Assembly: GCA_046760985.1 (NCBI GenBank)
Contig: JBHIFE010000020.1
Span: forward strand, 1-17,302
DNA: 17,302 nucleotides
Source of the DNA: JBHIFE01 sp046760985
GTDB lineage: Bacteria > Chloroflexota > Dehalococcoidia > Dehalococcoidales > RBG-16-60-22
Reading direction: 5' to 3'
The notes under the pieces are model-generated. The model ran no database searches. It was not told the DNA's origin and worked only from the letters and a program-made list of their open reading frames with translations. Below, in pieces: positions 1 through 7,648 of the stretch (position 1 is the first letter of the stretch; the number at the start of each line of letters is the position of its first letter). A program made the translations under genes and the position numbers.

Positions 1-684
1 TTTGTTGAGACTCATCCCAAGTATGTAGCCTACTCCAATTATATGAGCAAACTACTCACGGATATTTGTAGGGAGGAAGAGAAAAGGCACCAAGCAAAGG
101 AAGAAGCCGAGAAGAAAGCAAAAGTTGATGAGGCTATAAGACAGGTCGTGGAAGATTTCAATGCCTACGACGAACTCTTAAAGCGTAAAGCTCGACAAGA
201 TAGCCTGATAAGGGGCAGGGAGGACGAGAGAGGGCGAAGAGCGATGCACCCTGATTTACAGATTGAAACTAAAAGACGATTGGGAAGGCATAGAGACCAC
301 ATACCTATGTCGCCTAAGCTCATGAGAGAGATAAAAGCAATCCTTGGCTCGGGTCGCCTGCGTTTTAGAAACCAAACGTATGAGATAAAACCGCACCCTC
401 TAGGTGAGGATTGGCCCGAATGTAATATAATACCTAAGGAATCGCTTATCCTCGTTAATCTTGACCACCCTGCCTATGAGCAAGGCATAAGGGAAGACTG
501 CACGGAAATCGTTGTTTTTAGGGCAATAGCTGCTCGCTTCGCGCGAGATGAGAGTGAGTCATCTGAAGAAATGTATGAAAAGCTGGATGATATGATTAGA
601 TTTCAAGCCGAGCGCATGAAAAAAAGGAAAGCCAAACGCAAGCAAGAATTACAAATAGAGTCCGAACTACTGCTTCTCGAATAA
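1..684 (+). CDS. Charged hypothetical protein, probably 5'-truncated by the window edge
   Basis: The frame has no stop between base 1 and the stop at 682-684. The first ATG, at 43, has no Shine-Dalgarno sequence in front of it, so the gene probably begins outside the window; starting at the ATG would give 213 residues. Counting from that ATG, residues 5-60 are a very charged, probably helical or coiled-coil stretch rich in Lys, Glu and Arg. A mixed alpha/beta part follows, containing ILVNLDHPAYEQ near residues 135-147, and the tail (about 180-213) is again basic and helical. The 'N-x-DHP-x-Y' pattern followed by a helix reminds me of the C-terminal ends of some HSP90/MutL-like (GHKL) ATP-binding proteins, but the ATPase domain would lie upstream and cannot be seen. 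That link is a weak inference and I do not assign a function. Confidence 0.6.
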   Translation, partial: FVETHPKYVAYSNYMSKLLTDICREEEKRHQAKEEAEKKAKVDEAIRQVVEDFNAYDELLKRKARQDSLIRGREDERGRRAMHPDLQIETKRRLGRHRDHIPMSPKLMREIKAILGSGRLRFRNQTYEIKPHPLGEDWPECNIIPKESLILVNLDHPAYEQGIREDCTEIVVFRAIAARFARDESESSEEMYEKLDDMIRFQAERMKKRKAKRKQELQIESELLLLE

Positions 685-735
685 TGAGGATAAACGCACT
701 TGATAAAGATATAGGAAACCTAGTAAAGTTAATCC

Positions 736-1653
736 GTGCAAGAAATCTTTAATAAATACATAAATTATCTTCAGGCGGAGCGTAATGCCTCACCCTATAC
801 GGTGCGCAATTATACCAATGATTTGCTGGACTTCTTTGATTTCCTCAGGGCTCAAGGAATCAGTTCACTGAAACAAGTAGACAGACATATCCTGCGTGGT
901 TATCTATCCCGCCTTGTGGAGCAGGGTTTTGTCAAGACCAGCATTGCCCGCAAGCTGTCGGCTATCCGCTCCTTCTATCGTTACCTGCTACGGGAGGAGG
1001 TAGTTTCGGTAAGTCCGGCAGCGACCGCTTCCTCCCCAAAACTGGATAGGCGCTTGCCCTCCTTCTTGACTGTAGAAGAAACGGTGCGACTTCTGGAAGC
1101 CCCTGATTTATCAAAGCCCGAGGGGCAGCGTGACCGGGCTTTACTGGAGCTACTCTATGCCTCTGGGCTCAGGGTAAGTGAACTGGTGAACCTGAATCTG
1201 GAGCAGGTTAATCTGGATACCAATGAAATTCGTGTCTGGGGAAAGGGGTCTAAGGAACGGGTGGTGCTAATCGGCGAACCGGCTGCCCAGGCTCTGAGTG
1301 CTTATCTCAGTCAGGGCAGACCCAAGCTTTTAGGGGGGAAAAGGAATAATGCTCTATTCCTTAATCGCTATGGAGGGCGCCTCCCGGCACGAAGAATACA
1401 AAAAATACTGGAGAAATATGCCAATTTAGCCAATATAGATAAGAGGGTTCACCCCCATCTTCTGCGTCATACTTTTGCCACCCATCTCCTTGATGGGGGT
1501 GCTGATTTGAGAGTTGTTCAGGAACTTCTCGGTCATGCCCAGCTAACTTCCACCCAGGTTTATACTCACGTCAGCAAGAGCCAGGCAAAAAAGATATACC
1601 TGTCGGCTCACCCCATGGCAAAGAAAAAGGATAATGAAGTAGGAAGGATGTGA
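736..1653 (+). CDS. XerC/XerD-type tyrosine recombinase
   Basis: This 305-residue protein has the normal length and layout of a Xer recombinase. The N-terminal SAM-like core-binding domain covers residues 1-95 and the catalytic domain about 108-295. The catalytic set is complete: R146 in ASGLRVSEL, K170 in the GKGSK beta-hairpin, H241 and R244 in HPHLLRHTFATHLL, H267 in LLGHAQLTS and the nucleophile Y276 in TQVYTH. Xer proteins resolve chromosome dimers at dif with FtsK; the close match to the XerC/D consensus and the lack of extra domains favour that role over a phage integrase. XerC and XerD cannot be told apart here. The start is a GTG with only a weak, distant AGGA (713-716). It lies 51 bp after the preceding gene and just before a repeat-bearing gap. 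No dif-like site was recognised nearby. Confidence 0.93.
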   Translation: MQEIFNKYINYLQAERNASPYTVRNYTNDLLDFFDFLRAQGISSLKQVDRHILRGYLSRLVEQGFVKTSIARKLSAIRSFYRYLLREEVVSVSPAATASSPKLDRRLPSFLTVEETVRLLEAPDLSKPEGQRDRALLELLYASGLRVSELVNLNLEQVNLDTNEIRVWGKGSKERVVLIGEPAAQALSAYLSQGRPKLLGGKRNNALFLNRYGGRLPARRIQKILEKYANLANIDKRVHPHLLRHTFATHLLDGGADLRVVQELLGHAQLTSTQVYTHVSKSQAKKIYLSAHPMAKKKDNEVGRM

Positions 1654-1675
1654 AGCCTTTCTTTAATGAAATACT

Positions 1676-1792
1676 AAATCCTAATTCCTAAACTCTAAAC
1701 AATATCAAATGACCAAAACTCAAAGGAGCTAAACGATTTTGAATTTAAAATTTCGGGTTTGTTTAGAATTTAGTGCTTAGATATTAGGATTT
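1676..1792. repeat. Imperfect inverted repeat, candidate dispersed palindromic (MITE/REP-like) element
   Basis: The left outer arm AAATCCTAA (1676-1684) is the exact reverse complement of TTAGGATTT (1784-1792). The left inner arm CTAAACTCTAAACAA (1688-1702) pairs with TTGTTTAGAATTTAG (1759-1773) at 14 of 15 positions. The centre (1703-1758) is AT-rich with only loose symmetry and no ORF. The arms are runs of CTAAA/TTTAG words, unlike the surrounding coding sequence. I saw no target-site duplication. It could be a non-autonomous mobile remnant, a REP-like repeat or a transcript hairpin. The symmetry is read directly; the repeat-family idea is inference. Confidence 0.6.
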
Positions 1793-1856
1793 CTCAAAAG
1801 GGTATGAGGTTACCTAATAAAAACCTAAAGGGGTGAGGTAGATAACCAATCTAAGA

Positions 1857-2933
1857 GTGATGAAAATAAATAGCAGGCTAGAAAAGTTGCGCCAAAAATT
1901 GTCTGAGAAAGAGATTGATGCTATCCTTATCTCTCAACCGGAGAACAGGTACTATCTTTCCGGCTTTGCTGGTTCGTCAGGTTTTCTGCTGATTACACCT
2001 CAAAAAGCAACTTTAGCCACCGATTTTCGCTATCTAGAGCAAGCCAAGACGCAGGCTCCTGACTATGAGATTTTCCAGATAACTAATGATATTGCCGACT
2101 GGTTTCCTAGACTAATAGCTGAATCAGGCTTGAAGAGACTGGGATTTGAAGCCGGGCATATTACCTTCGCTATGTATCAGCAACTGAATGATATAGTGAA
2201 AGGGATGCAATCTCTGCCCAAACTTATCCCTTTAGATGGGCTGGTGGAATCCTTTCGGATGATAAAAGAGCCCGAAGAAGTTGAACTCATTATCAAAGCT
2301 GCCGAAATAGGGGATAATGCATTTACCTATATTGAGGACGTTATTCAGGCTGGCATGAACGAAAAGGAAGTAGCCTGGGAGATAGAGAAATTCATGCGTG
2401 AGAATGGTAGCCAGGCTGTCCCCTTTGATATTATTGTTGCCTCGGGTCCCAATTCGGCACTGCCCCACGCCAAGCCTTCCCAGCGCACCATAAAATCTGG
2501 AGAACCGATAGTGATTGATATTGGTGCCAAGTTTGACGGCTACTCAAGTGACCTGAGCCGGACCATCTGCCTCGGTACTCCTGATGATACCTTTAAGAAA
2601 GTATATGACATTGTTCTTGGTGCTCAATTGACGGTAATGGCTATAATTAAAGAGGGTATGACTGGTGAGCAGGTTGACCGTTTAGCCAGGGAAGTTGTTA
2701 AAGAAGCCGGCTATGGTGAAGCCTTCGGGCATGCTTTGGGTCACGGCGTCGGATTAGCGCCACACGAGTTACCACGGCTCGGTGCCGACTCAACCGAGGC
2801 ACTTATCTCAGGCATGGTCTTCACTATTGAGCCTGGTATCTATCTTCCCGGCTGGGGAGGGGTAAGAATTGAGGATCTGGTAGTAATGGAAGATGGCAAA
2901 GTTAGAGTAATTTCAAAAGCTAGAAAGGTGTGA
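1857..2933 (+). CDS. M24 family Xaa-Pro aminopeptidase/dipeptidase
   Basis: The protein has 358 residues, typical of the short bacterial PepQ/YqhT-like branch of M24 metallopeptidases, which cleave the bond before proline. The N-terminal creatinase-like domain is residues 1-130 and the pita-bread catalytic domain about 138-358. All five metal ligands are visible: D221 and D232 (IDIGAKFDGYSSDLSRT), H296 (GHGVGL), E325 (TIEPG) and E339 (RIED). The substrate-site histidines H204 (LPHAKP) and H303 (APHE) are present too. No signal peptide is seen, so it is cytoplasmic. The start is GTG 1857 or the ATG right after it (1860); an in-frame stop at 1839 rules out anything longer. The purine-rich AAAGGGGTGAGG (1827-1838) lies rather far upstream. 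It ends one base before efp, an arrangement common in many bacteria, and opens the operon running to 7020. Confidence 0.93.
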   Translation: MMKINSRLEKLRQKLSEKEIDAILISQPENRYYLSGFAGSSGFLLITPQKATLATDFRYLEQAKTQAPDYEIFQITNDIADWFPRLIAESGLKRLGFEAGHITFAMYQQLNDIVKGMQSLPKLIPLDGLVESFRMIKEPEEVELIIKAAEIGDNAFTYIEDVIQAGMNEKEVAWEIEKFMRENGSQAVPFDIIVASGPNSALPHAKPSQRTIKSGEPIVIDIGAKFDGYSSDLSRTICLGTPDDTFKKVYDIVLGAQLTVMAIIKEGMTGEQVDRLAREVVKEAGYGEAFGHALGHGVGLAPHELPRLGADSTEALISGMVFTIEPGIYLPGWGGVRIEDLVVMEDGKVRVISKARKV

Positions 2934-2934
2934 C

Positions 2935-3492
2935 ATGATAAGTGGCGGCGAGCTAAGAAAAGGAATTATTATTGAGCTGGAAGGTAAGCTATATCAAGTT
3001 ATTGACTATCAACATGTCAAGATGAAGCGAACCGCTCTGGCTCGGGTTAAGCTTCGTGATATCAGTGCCGGTCACACTATTGAGCGAACCTTTCAGTCCG
3101 ACGAGAAACTAGCTCGGGCACGCCTTGAGTCGCGACCAATGCAGTATCTCTACAATGATGGTGAGTTGTATTACTTTATGGATGAAGGGAGCTTTGAGCA
3201 GGTTACTCTCAACACCAATCAGCTGGGCGATGCCCTTAACTATTTGAAGGAGGGCGTATCAGTGGAGGTATCAAGCTATAAGGGTGAGGTGGTGGGTATC
3301 GAGCTACCTATCACCGTTGAACTTGAGGTGATAGAAACTGAACCCGGCTTCAAAGGGGACACTGCCACCCCCGGCAGTAAATCGGCTAAACTGGAGACTG
3401 GTCTTTCAATTCAAGTTCCCCTATTTATTAACAAGGGGGATGTCATTAAGGTTGACACTCGTTCTGGTACCTACCTAGAAAGGAGCAGTTAA
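2935..3492 (+). CDS. efp: Elongation factor P
   Basis: At 185 residues this is a normal full-length EF-P, with KOW-like domain I (1-64), OB domain II (about 66-125) and domain III (about 128-185). The C-terminal signature is clear (ETEPGFKGDTA at about 141-151, then LETGLSIQVPLFINKGDVIKVDTRSG). EF-P binds between the ribosomal P and E sites and relieves stalling at consecutive prolines. The loop that reaches the peptidyl-transferase centre reads HVKMKRTALARVKL (27-40). The tip residue is Arg32 rather than lysine, and the loop looks one residue shorter than the common KPGKGxAxxR form, so the modification state is uncertain. The ATG is one base after the aminopeptidase stop, suggesting translational coupling. 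A proline-rich lipoprotein in this window (15309-15932) is a plausible EF-P client. Confidence 0.97.
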   Translation: MISGGELRKGIIIELEGKLYQVIDYQHVKMKRTALARVKLRDISAGHTIERTFQSDEKLARARLESRPMQYLYNDGELYYFMDEGSFEQVTLNTNQLGDALNYLKEGVSVEVSSYKGEVVGIELPITVELEVIETEPGFKGDTATPGSKSAKLETGLSIQVPLFINKGDVIKVDTRSGTYLERSS

Positions 3493-3497
3493 CCAAA

Positions 3498-4154
3498 TTG
3501 CTAAAAGCCGATCTTCATATTCACACTGAATATTCAATGGACTGCACCACGCCTTTAGAGAAAATTATTAATCGCTGTCTGGAGTTAGGGATAAACTGCA
3601 TTGCCATCGCTGACCATGGCACCATTGAGGGGGCATTGAAGATGCAGAGCCTAGCCCCGTTTACTGTAATTGTGGCTGAGGAGATGTTAACTCCTCATGG
3701 CGAGATTATGGGTATTTTCCTTAAAGAAGCTATACCCAGTGGGCTATCCATTGAGCAGACGATATCCCGCATCAGGGCTCAAGGTGGTTTGGTGTGCATT
3801 CCTCATGGCTTTGATATATTCCGACCATCAGCTTTAGGTAGTAAGATAGTAGAAGAATTGGCTGAGCAAATTGATATTATGGAAGTCTTTAACGCCAGAA
3901 GTCCGCTTCTTCGTAGTTCAGCCAAAGCTCTAGCCTTTGCTCAGAAGTATGATATTGCCAAAAGTGCTGGTAGTGATGCCCATACTGTTGATGAAATCGG
4001 CAATGCCTATGTAGAGATGGCTGAATTCGATGGTAAGGATGAATTTCTTCAGGCTCTGGCAAATGGGAAGATTCACGGGCACCGAACAAACCCCTTAACT
4101 CATTTTAGCAGTGCCTGGGCAAAGCTGAAAACACGTTTTTCCAGTCGCGGTTAA
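3498..4154 (+). CDS. PHP-domain metal-dependent phosphoesterase
   Basis: This 218-residue single-domain protein carries the PHP family metal ligands in order: H7-x-H9 in DLHIHTEYSMD, D39/H40 in IADHGTIEGAL, E61/E62 in VAEEM, H67, H103 in IPHGFD, and D160-x-H162 in GSDAHTVDEIG. PHP proteins hydrolyse phosphoesters using two or three metal ions; related stand-alone members act on nucleotides such as pAp or short oligonucleotides, or on histidinol phosphate. The substrate here cannot be told from sequence. It lacks a polymerase domain. The start is a TTG that begins the protein directly before the first motif; an AGGAG (3481-3485) inside the end of efp lies 12 nt upstream. The 5-nt gap after efp and 9-nt gap to the next gene place it firmly in the operon. 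Confidence 0.88.
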   Translation: MLKADLHIHTEYSMDCTTPLEKIINRCLELGINCIAIADHGTIEGALKMQSLAPFTVIVAEEMLTPHGEIMGIFLKEAIPSGLSIEQTISRIRAQGGLVCIPHGFDIFRPSALGSKIVEELAEQIDIMEVFNARSPLLRSSAKALAFAQKYDIAKSAGSDAHTVDEIGNAYVEMAEFDGKDEFLQALANGKIHGHRTNPLTHFSSAWAKLKTRFSSRG

Positions 4155-4163
4155 GGAGGGATA

Positions 4164-4997
4164 TTGAGCAACCTCTATCAACTTGGCTGGTTTTCTACAG
4201 GTAGGGATAAAGCGGCTCGTGACCTACTGGCTGCGGTGCAGAATAGCATCAGGCAGGGTGAGATTAAAGCCCAGATAGCTTTTGCCTTCAGTAACCGTGA
4301 ACCCGGTGAATCCAGAGAGAGTGATTCATTCTTTAAGATGGTCAAAGATTACCATATTCCCCTCGTCTTTTTTTCTTACCAAAAGTTTAAAGTCAGAAGA
4401 GGGATTAATCTCGTAAGCCAGGCAAGAACAGTACCAACCTGGCGACTTGACTATGACCGGGAAGTAATGGCACGACTACAGGGTTTTCATCCTGAACTGT
4501 GTGTGCTGGCTGGTTATATGCTTATTGTTGGTGAAGAGATGTGCCGCAGATACAATATGATTAACCTTCATCCGGCAGCTCCGGGGGGACCGACTGGAAC
4601 CTGGCAAGAGGTAATCTGGCAACTGATTGATAGTGAGGCTGAAGAAACAGGGGTGATGATGCATCTGGTAACCCCGGAGTTGGACAAGGGACCACCGGTA
4701 ACCTATTGCACCTTCCCAATCCGGGGTGAACCATTTGATAGATACTGGAAAGAAATAAAGGGATATTCTCTTGAACAGATTAAGAGAAAACAAGGTGAAA
4801 GCAATCCGCTATTCAAGCTCATCCGTCAGTATGGGCTGGCTAGGGAATTTCCGTTAATAATATCTACCCTTAAAGCCTTTAGCCAAGGTAAAATCAGGCT
4901 AACTAAAGAGAAGAAGATTGTGGATGCTGAGGGAAATCGGATTAACGGGTATAATATGACTGACGAGATAAACGAAGTGGTAAAAGAGGTATATTAA
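4164..4997 (+). CDS. PurN-like formyltransferase-family protein
   Basis: The first ~185 of 277 residues have the fold pattern of glycinamide ribonucleotide formyltransferase (PurN): a first beta strand and turn (LGWFSTGRD, 7-15), a second strand ending in FSNREPG (42-48), and the catalytic block with N134 and H136 in MINLHPAAPGG and D174 in TPELDKGPPV. These correspond to the Asn-His-Asp triad of PurN. The phosphate-binding GSN-type loop is replaced by STGRDKAAR, and a ~90-residue C-terminal extension is absent from ordinary PurN, so the substrate may differ. The family transfers a formyl group from 10-formyl-tetrahydrofolate. The TTG start is set by a strong AGGAGG (4154-4159) four bases upstream. 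It abuts the HAD-fold gene by one base, suggesting they work together. Calling it true PurN would be over-assignment. Confidence 0.78.
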   Translation: MSNLYQLGWFSTGRDKAARDLLAAVQNSIRQGEIKAQIAFAFSNREPGESRESDSFFKMVKDYHIPLVFFSYQKFKVRRGINLVSQARTVPTWRLDYDREVMARLQGFHPELCVLAGYMLIVGEEMCRRYNMINLHPAAPGGPTGTWQEVIWQLIDSEAEETGVMMHLVTPELDKGPPVTYCTFPIRGEPFDRYWKEIKGYSLEQIKRKQGESNPLFKLIRQYGLAREFPLIISTLKAFSQGKIRLTKEKKIVDAEGNRINGYNMTDEINEVVKEVY

Positions 4998-4998
4998 A

Positions 4999-5988
4999 GT
5001 GAACTTTATCTGTTTTGACCTTGAAGGTCCGCTATCACCCCAGGATAACGCCTACGAGCTAATGAAGCTGTTCCCCAACGGGGGTAAGATTTTTGAGGTG
5101 ATCAGCCGCTACGACGACCTGCTGACACTGGAGGAAAGGGAGGATTATGAACCCGGGGATACGCTGGCGCTTATAGTTCCCTTCCTCCTGCTCCACAATA
5201 TTTCCGAGGACAATATCACCACTCTAGCTGCGGAAGCTAGCTTAACCGGTGGGGCTGCTGAGCTTGTCTCGCAGCTGGAGTATAGTGGCTGGAAAGTATT
5301 TTGTATTACCACTACTTATGAACAATACGCCATCCACATTACTCAAAAGTTGGGTATTTATGCCCAGAGGGTTGCCTGCACACCTTTCCCACTAAGTAAG
5401 TTGCGCCAAACTTTGTCCCAAGAAGACATCAAACTGCTGCAGAAAACCGAAGAGGATATCCTGACGATGCGCCCGGTTGCCGATGATGACCGAATTAAGC
5501 AAAGCCTAGACCATTTCTTCTGGGAGAAACTACCGACTACTGAGCTGGGGGAAGTAATACAACAAGTAAAGCCGGTCGGTGGCAGACGAAAAGTTGCTGC
5601 CTTAAACAGATTTGCTGATACTTATGGTCAGCCTTTATCCCGATGGGTGGTGGTTGGTGACAGCATTACCGATTTCAGAATGCTCCAAGAGGTGGAGGCG
5701 GAAGGAGGGTTAGCCATTGCGTTTAATGCTAACGAGTATGCCCTACCCTACGCTACGATGAGCCTGGCTTCTGCTTTTGTCAGCGACTTGATTGAGGTAC
5801 TGCCCGCCTGGCAGAGAGGTTACCGTAAGGAAATAGAAAAGGTGGTAAGGGCGAAGGAAAAAATTGGTGGCAGAGAAGACAGAAGCTACTTCCACTGGCT
5901 ATCGGGCAGGAAAGACATAGATGAGGTCATTCAGATTCATAAGAGAATACGTCGTCTGGTGAGAGAGGAAGCAGGAAAGCTAGGTTAG
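4999..5988 (+). CDS. HAD-superfamily protein with DLEG motif (phosphatase/phosphotransferase-like)
   Basis: Residues 1-15 carry HAD motif I as FDLEGPLSP, with nucleophile D7 and Glu9 where most HAD phosphatases have Asp. ITTT (103-106) fits motif II, K198 in GGRRKVAAL fits motif III, and VVVGDSITDF (217-226) with D221 and D225 is motif IV. The total of 329 residues is long for the family: a helical cap lies between the first and later motifs and a charged helical tail follows (about 270-329). DLEG is known from ThrH, a phosphoserine phosphatase/homoserine phosphotransferase. Archaeal proteins often labelled EhaR also share a DLEGPLSPQDNAYE-like start; both points are from memory. It begins with GTG one base after the formyltransferase-like gene. 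Substrate unknown; probably cytoplasmic. Confidence 0.75.
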   Translation: MNFICFDLEGPLSPQDNAYELMKLFPNGGKIFEVISRYDDLLTLEEREDYEPGDTLALIVPFLLLHNISEDNITTLAAEASLTGGAAELVSQLEYSGWKVFCITTTYEQYAIHITQKLGIYAQRVACTPFPLSKLRQTLSQEDIKLLQKTEEDILTMRPVADDDRIKQSLDHFFWEKLPTTELGEVIQQVKPVGGRRKVAALNRFADTYGQPLSRWVVVGDSITDFRMLQEVEAEGGLAIAFNANEYALPYATMSLASAFVSDLIEVLPAWQRGYRKEIEKVVRAKEKIGGREDRSYFHWLSGRKDIDEVIQIHKRIRRLVREEAGKLG

Positions 5989-6030
5989 GTTTAGCAAAAT
6001 TTTACACTGGTAAAGGGTAAACTACATACC

Positions 6031-7020
6031 ATGAATAAAATTGAAGTAGTTGGGCTGGGAGCGCTAAATATAGACCATATATGTAAGGTTGAGCGCATAC
6101 TTGAGGATGGGGAAACGGTGGTAAAGGAAGCGGGATTATTCCCCGGCGGCTCAGCAGCCAATACCATCTATGGCTTAGCCAAACTGGGAGTGAACACCGG
6201 CTTTGTTGGTGTTGTTGGCGATGATGCTGAAGGCGAACTATTACGACAAGATTTTCAGAAAGTAGGGGTAGATACTAGCCAAATCAGGGTAAAGCCCGAA
6301 ATGAAAACCGGCTCCGTATTATGCCTTAGTGATAAACTGGGTCGGCGCTCTCTCTATGTCCTGCCCGGTGCCAATAGCTGGCTAACCCTGGATGAGTTAG
6401 ATTTAAACTATATCAGTCGGGCAAAAATCCTGCACTTCTCCTCTTTGGCTGATGACCGACAGTTCAGCATGTTACTAGAGCTAATAGAGAGGCTAGATTT
6501 ATCGGTTAAGCTCAGCTTCGCTCCGGGAGCGCTCTATGCCGCTAAGAAACTCAAGGCACTCAGTCCAATATTGAGTCGGGCTTACTTAGTTTTCCTTAAT
6601 CAGAATGAAATAATGCAATTAACCGAGCAGGAGGTTATCGCTGGAGCTGAAAATTGCCTTAAGCAAGGTAGTCAAGTTGTGGTGGTTACCTTAGGTAAAG
6701 GAATGAAGCTGGGATTAGGCAAAGGGACTAGTCGTAGAACGGTTACCGCAATCACTTACATTAGAAATGCTGAGAGGGAATATGCCATTGAAGCTGATAA
6801 GCAAAACATAGCATCTGAGATAGACGCCACCGGTGCTGGCGACGCCTTTGCCACTGGATTTCTTTATGGTTTACTTAGAGAAAAAAGCCTTGAGGAGTGC
6901 GGGCGTCTGGGTAACATTGTTGCCCGGTTTTCCGTTACTAAAACAGGAGCAAGGCAGGGTCTGCCGACCCTTAACCAACTAGCTCAACACTATCAGCAGC
7001 TATACAGTAAACGATTATAG
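6031..7020 (+). CDS. PfkB family carbohydrate/nucleoside kinase
   Basis: This 329-residue protein is a ribokinase-fold kinase. The N-terminal PfkB signature is PGGSAANTIYGLAKLG (38-53), the substrate lid region follows, N189-x-x-E192 (NQNE) is the Mg-binding motif, and DATGAGDAFATGF (265-277) holds the anion hole and the catalytic base D271. Members phosphorylate ribose, fructose derivatives, adenosine or related compounds with ATP; the sequence does not fix the substrate. The ATG at 6031 follows a 42-nt gap with a short AAGGG (6013-6017) rather far away, so it is the loosest member of the operon and might also have its own promoter. Its stop at 7018-7020 lies one base from the stop of clpP on the other strand, with no clear terminator hairpin between them. 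Confidence 0.9.
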   Translation: MNKIEVVGLGALNIDHICKVERILEDGETVVKEAGLFPGGSAANTIYGLAKLGVNTGFVGVVGDDAEGELLRQDFQKVGVDTSQIRVKPEMKTGSVLCLSDKLGRRSLYVLPGANSWLTLDELDLNYISRAKILHFSSLADDRQFSMLLELIERLDLSVKLSFAPGALYAAKKLKALSPILSRAYLVFLNQNEIMQLTEQEVIAGAENCLKQGSQVVVVTLGKGMKLGLGKGTSRRTVTAITYIRNAEREYAIEADKQNIASEIDATGAGDAFATGFLYGLLREKSLEECGRLGNIVARFSVTKTGARQGLPTLNQLAQHYQQLYSKRL

Positions 7021-7021
7021 A

Positions 7022-7648
7022 CTATTTCTTACCAGCTTTTTTGGGTTCTTCCACTGGTTTACCCAGCACTTCGTCTATAATACCATACTCTACTGCCTGC
7101 TGTGGGTTAAGGTAGAAGTCCCGGTCGGTATCATGGGCTATCTTCTCCATTGGTTGACCGGTATGCTTAACTAAAATACCCCGTATTATTTCCTGTACCC
7201 GCATAATCTCACGGGCAGCAATTTCTATATCGGTGGCATATCCCTGAGCACCACCAAAGGCTTGGTGCATATGAATGGTAGAGTGAGGTAAAGCATAGCG
7301 CTTACCCTTGGCGCCAGCACAAAGAAGAAGTGTTCCCATACTGGCAGCTAGCCCAACGCAGGTAGTAGACACTTCAGGGCGGATAAACTGCATGGTATCA
7401 TAAATGGCAAGACCGGCACTGATAATACCGCCGGGGCAGTGGATGTAAAGGTTTATGTCCTTGTCTGGGTCTTCTCGTGCCAGATAGAGAAGCTGAGCAA
7501 TAACAACATTGGCTACCTGGTCATTAATCGGCATACCTAACATGACGATGCGCTCTCTTAGCAGCAGCGAGTAAATATCAAAAGCTCGCTCCCCTCTGGC
7601 ACCACTTTCAATTACCATAGGGATGACATTCATTGGGTTAACACTCAT
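7022..7648 (-). CDS. clpP: ATP-dependent Clp protease proteolytic subunit
   Basis: At 208 residues this is a standard ClpP. The catalytic triad is S103 (GLAASMGTLL), H128 (IHMHQAFGG) and D177 (DTDRDFYLN), each offset by +6 from E. coli S97, H122 and D171. N-terminal residues 8-20 (VIPMVIESGARGE) match the mature start of other ClpPs. It forms the tetradecameric chamber that degrades proteins unfolded by ClpX or ClpC. The ATG overlaps the trigger-factor stop as ATGA, and GGAGGGG lies about five bases upstream, inside tig, so the two are translationally coupled. The usual next gene, clpX, does not follow; the operon ends here and meets the PfkB kinase gene tail to tail. Confidence 0.98.
   Translation of the reverse strand: MSVNPMNVIPMVIESGARGERAFDIYSLLLRERIVMLGMPINDQVANVVIAQLLYLAREDPDKDINLYIHCPGGIISAGLAIYDTMQFIRPEVSTTCVGLAASMGTLLLCAGAKGKRYALPHSTIHMHQAFGGAQGYATDIEIAAREIMRVQEIIRGILVKHTGQPMEKIAHDTDRDFYLNPQQAVEYGIIDEVLGKPVEEPKKAGKK

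Noticed and set aside
43..45. ATG 43 as the true start of the first gene
   Set aside because: No ribosome binding site precedes it, and the frame continues without a stop to base 1, so a truncated gene is more likely.
736..1653. The tyrosine recombinase as the integrase of a mobile element
   Set aside because: Length, motifs and the lack of extra domains fit XerC/XerD. No tRNA gene, att repeat or excisionase is visible next to it.
5989..6030. Hairpin TTTAC-ACTG-GTAAA (6001-6014) before the PfkB gene as a terminator
   Set aside because: It is a short AT-rich stem with no T-run after it, inside what looks like an operon.
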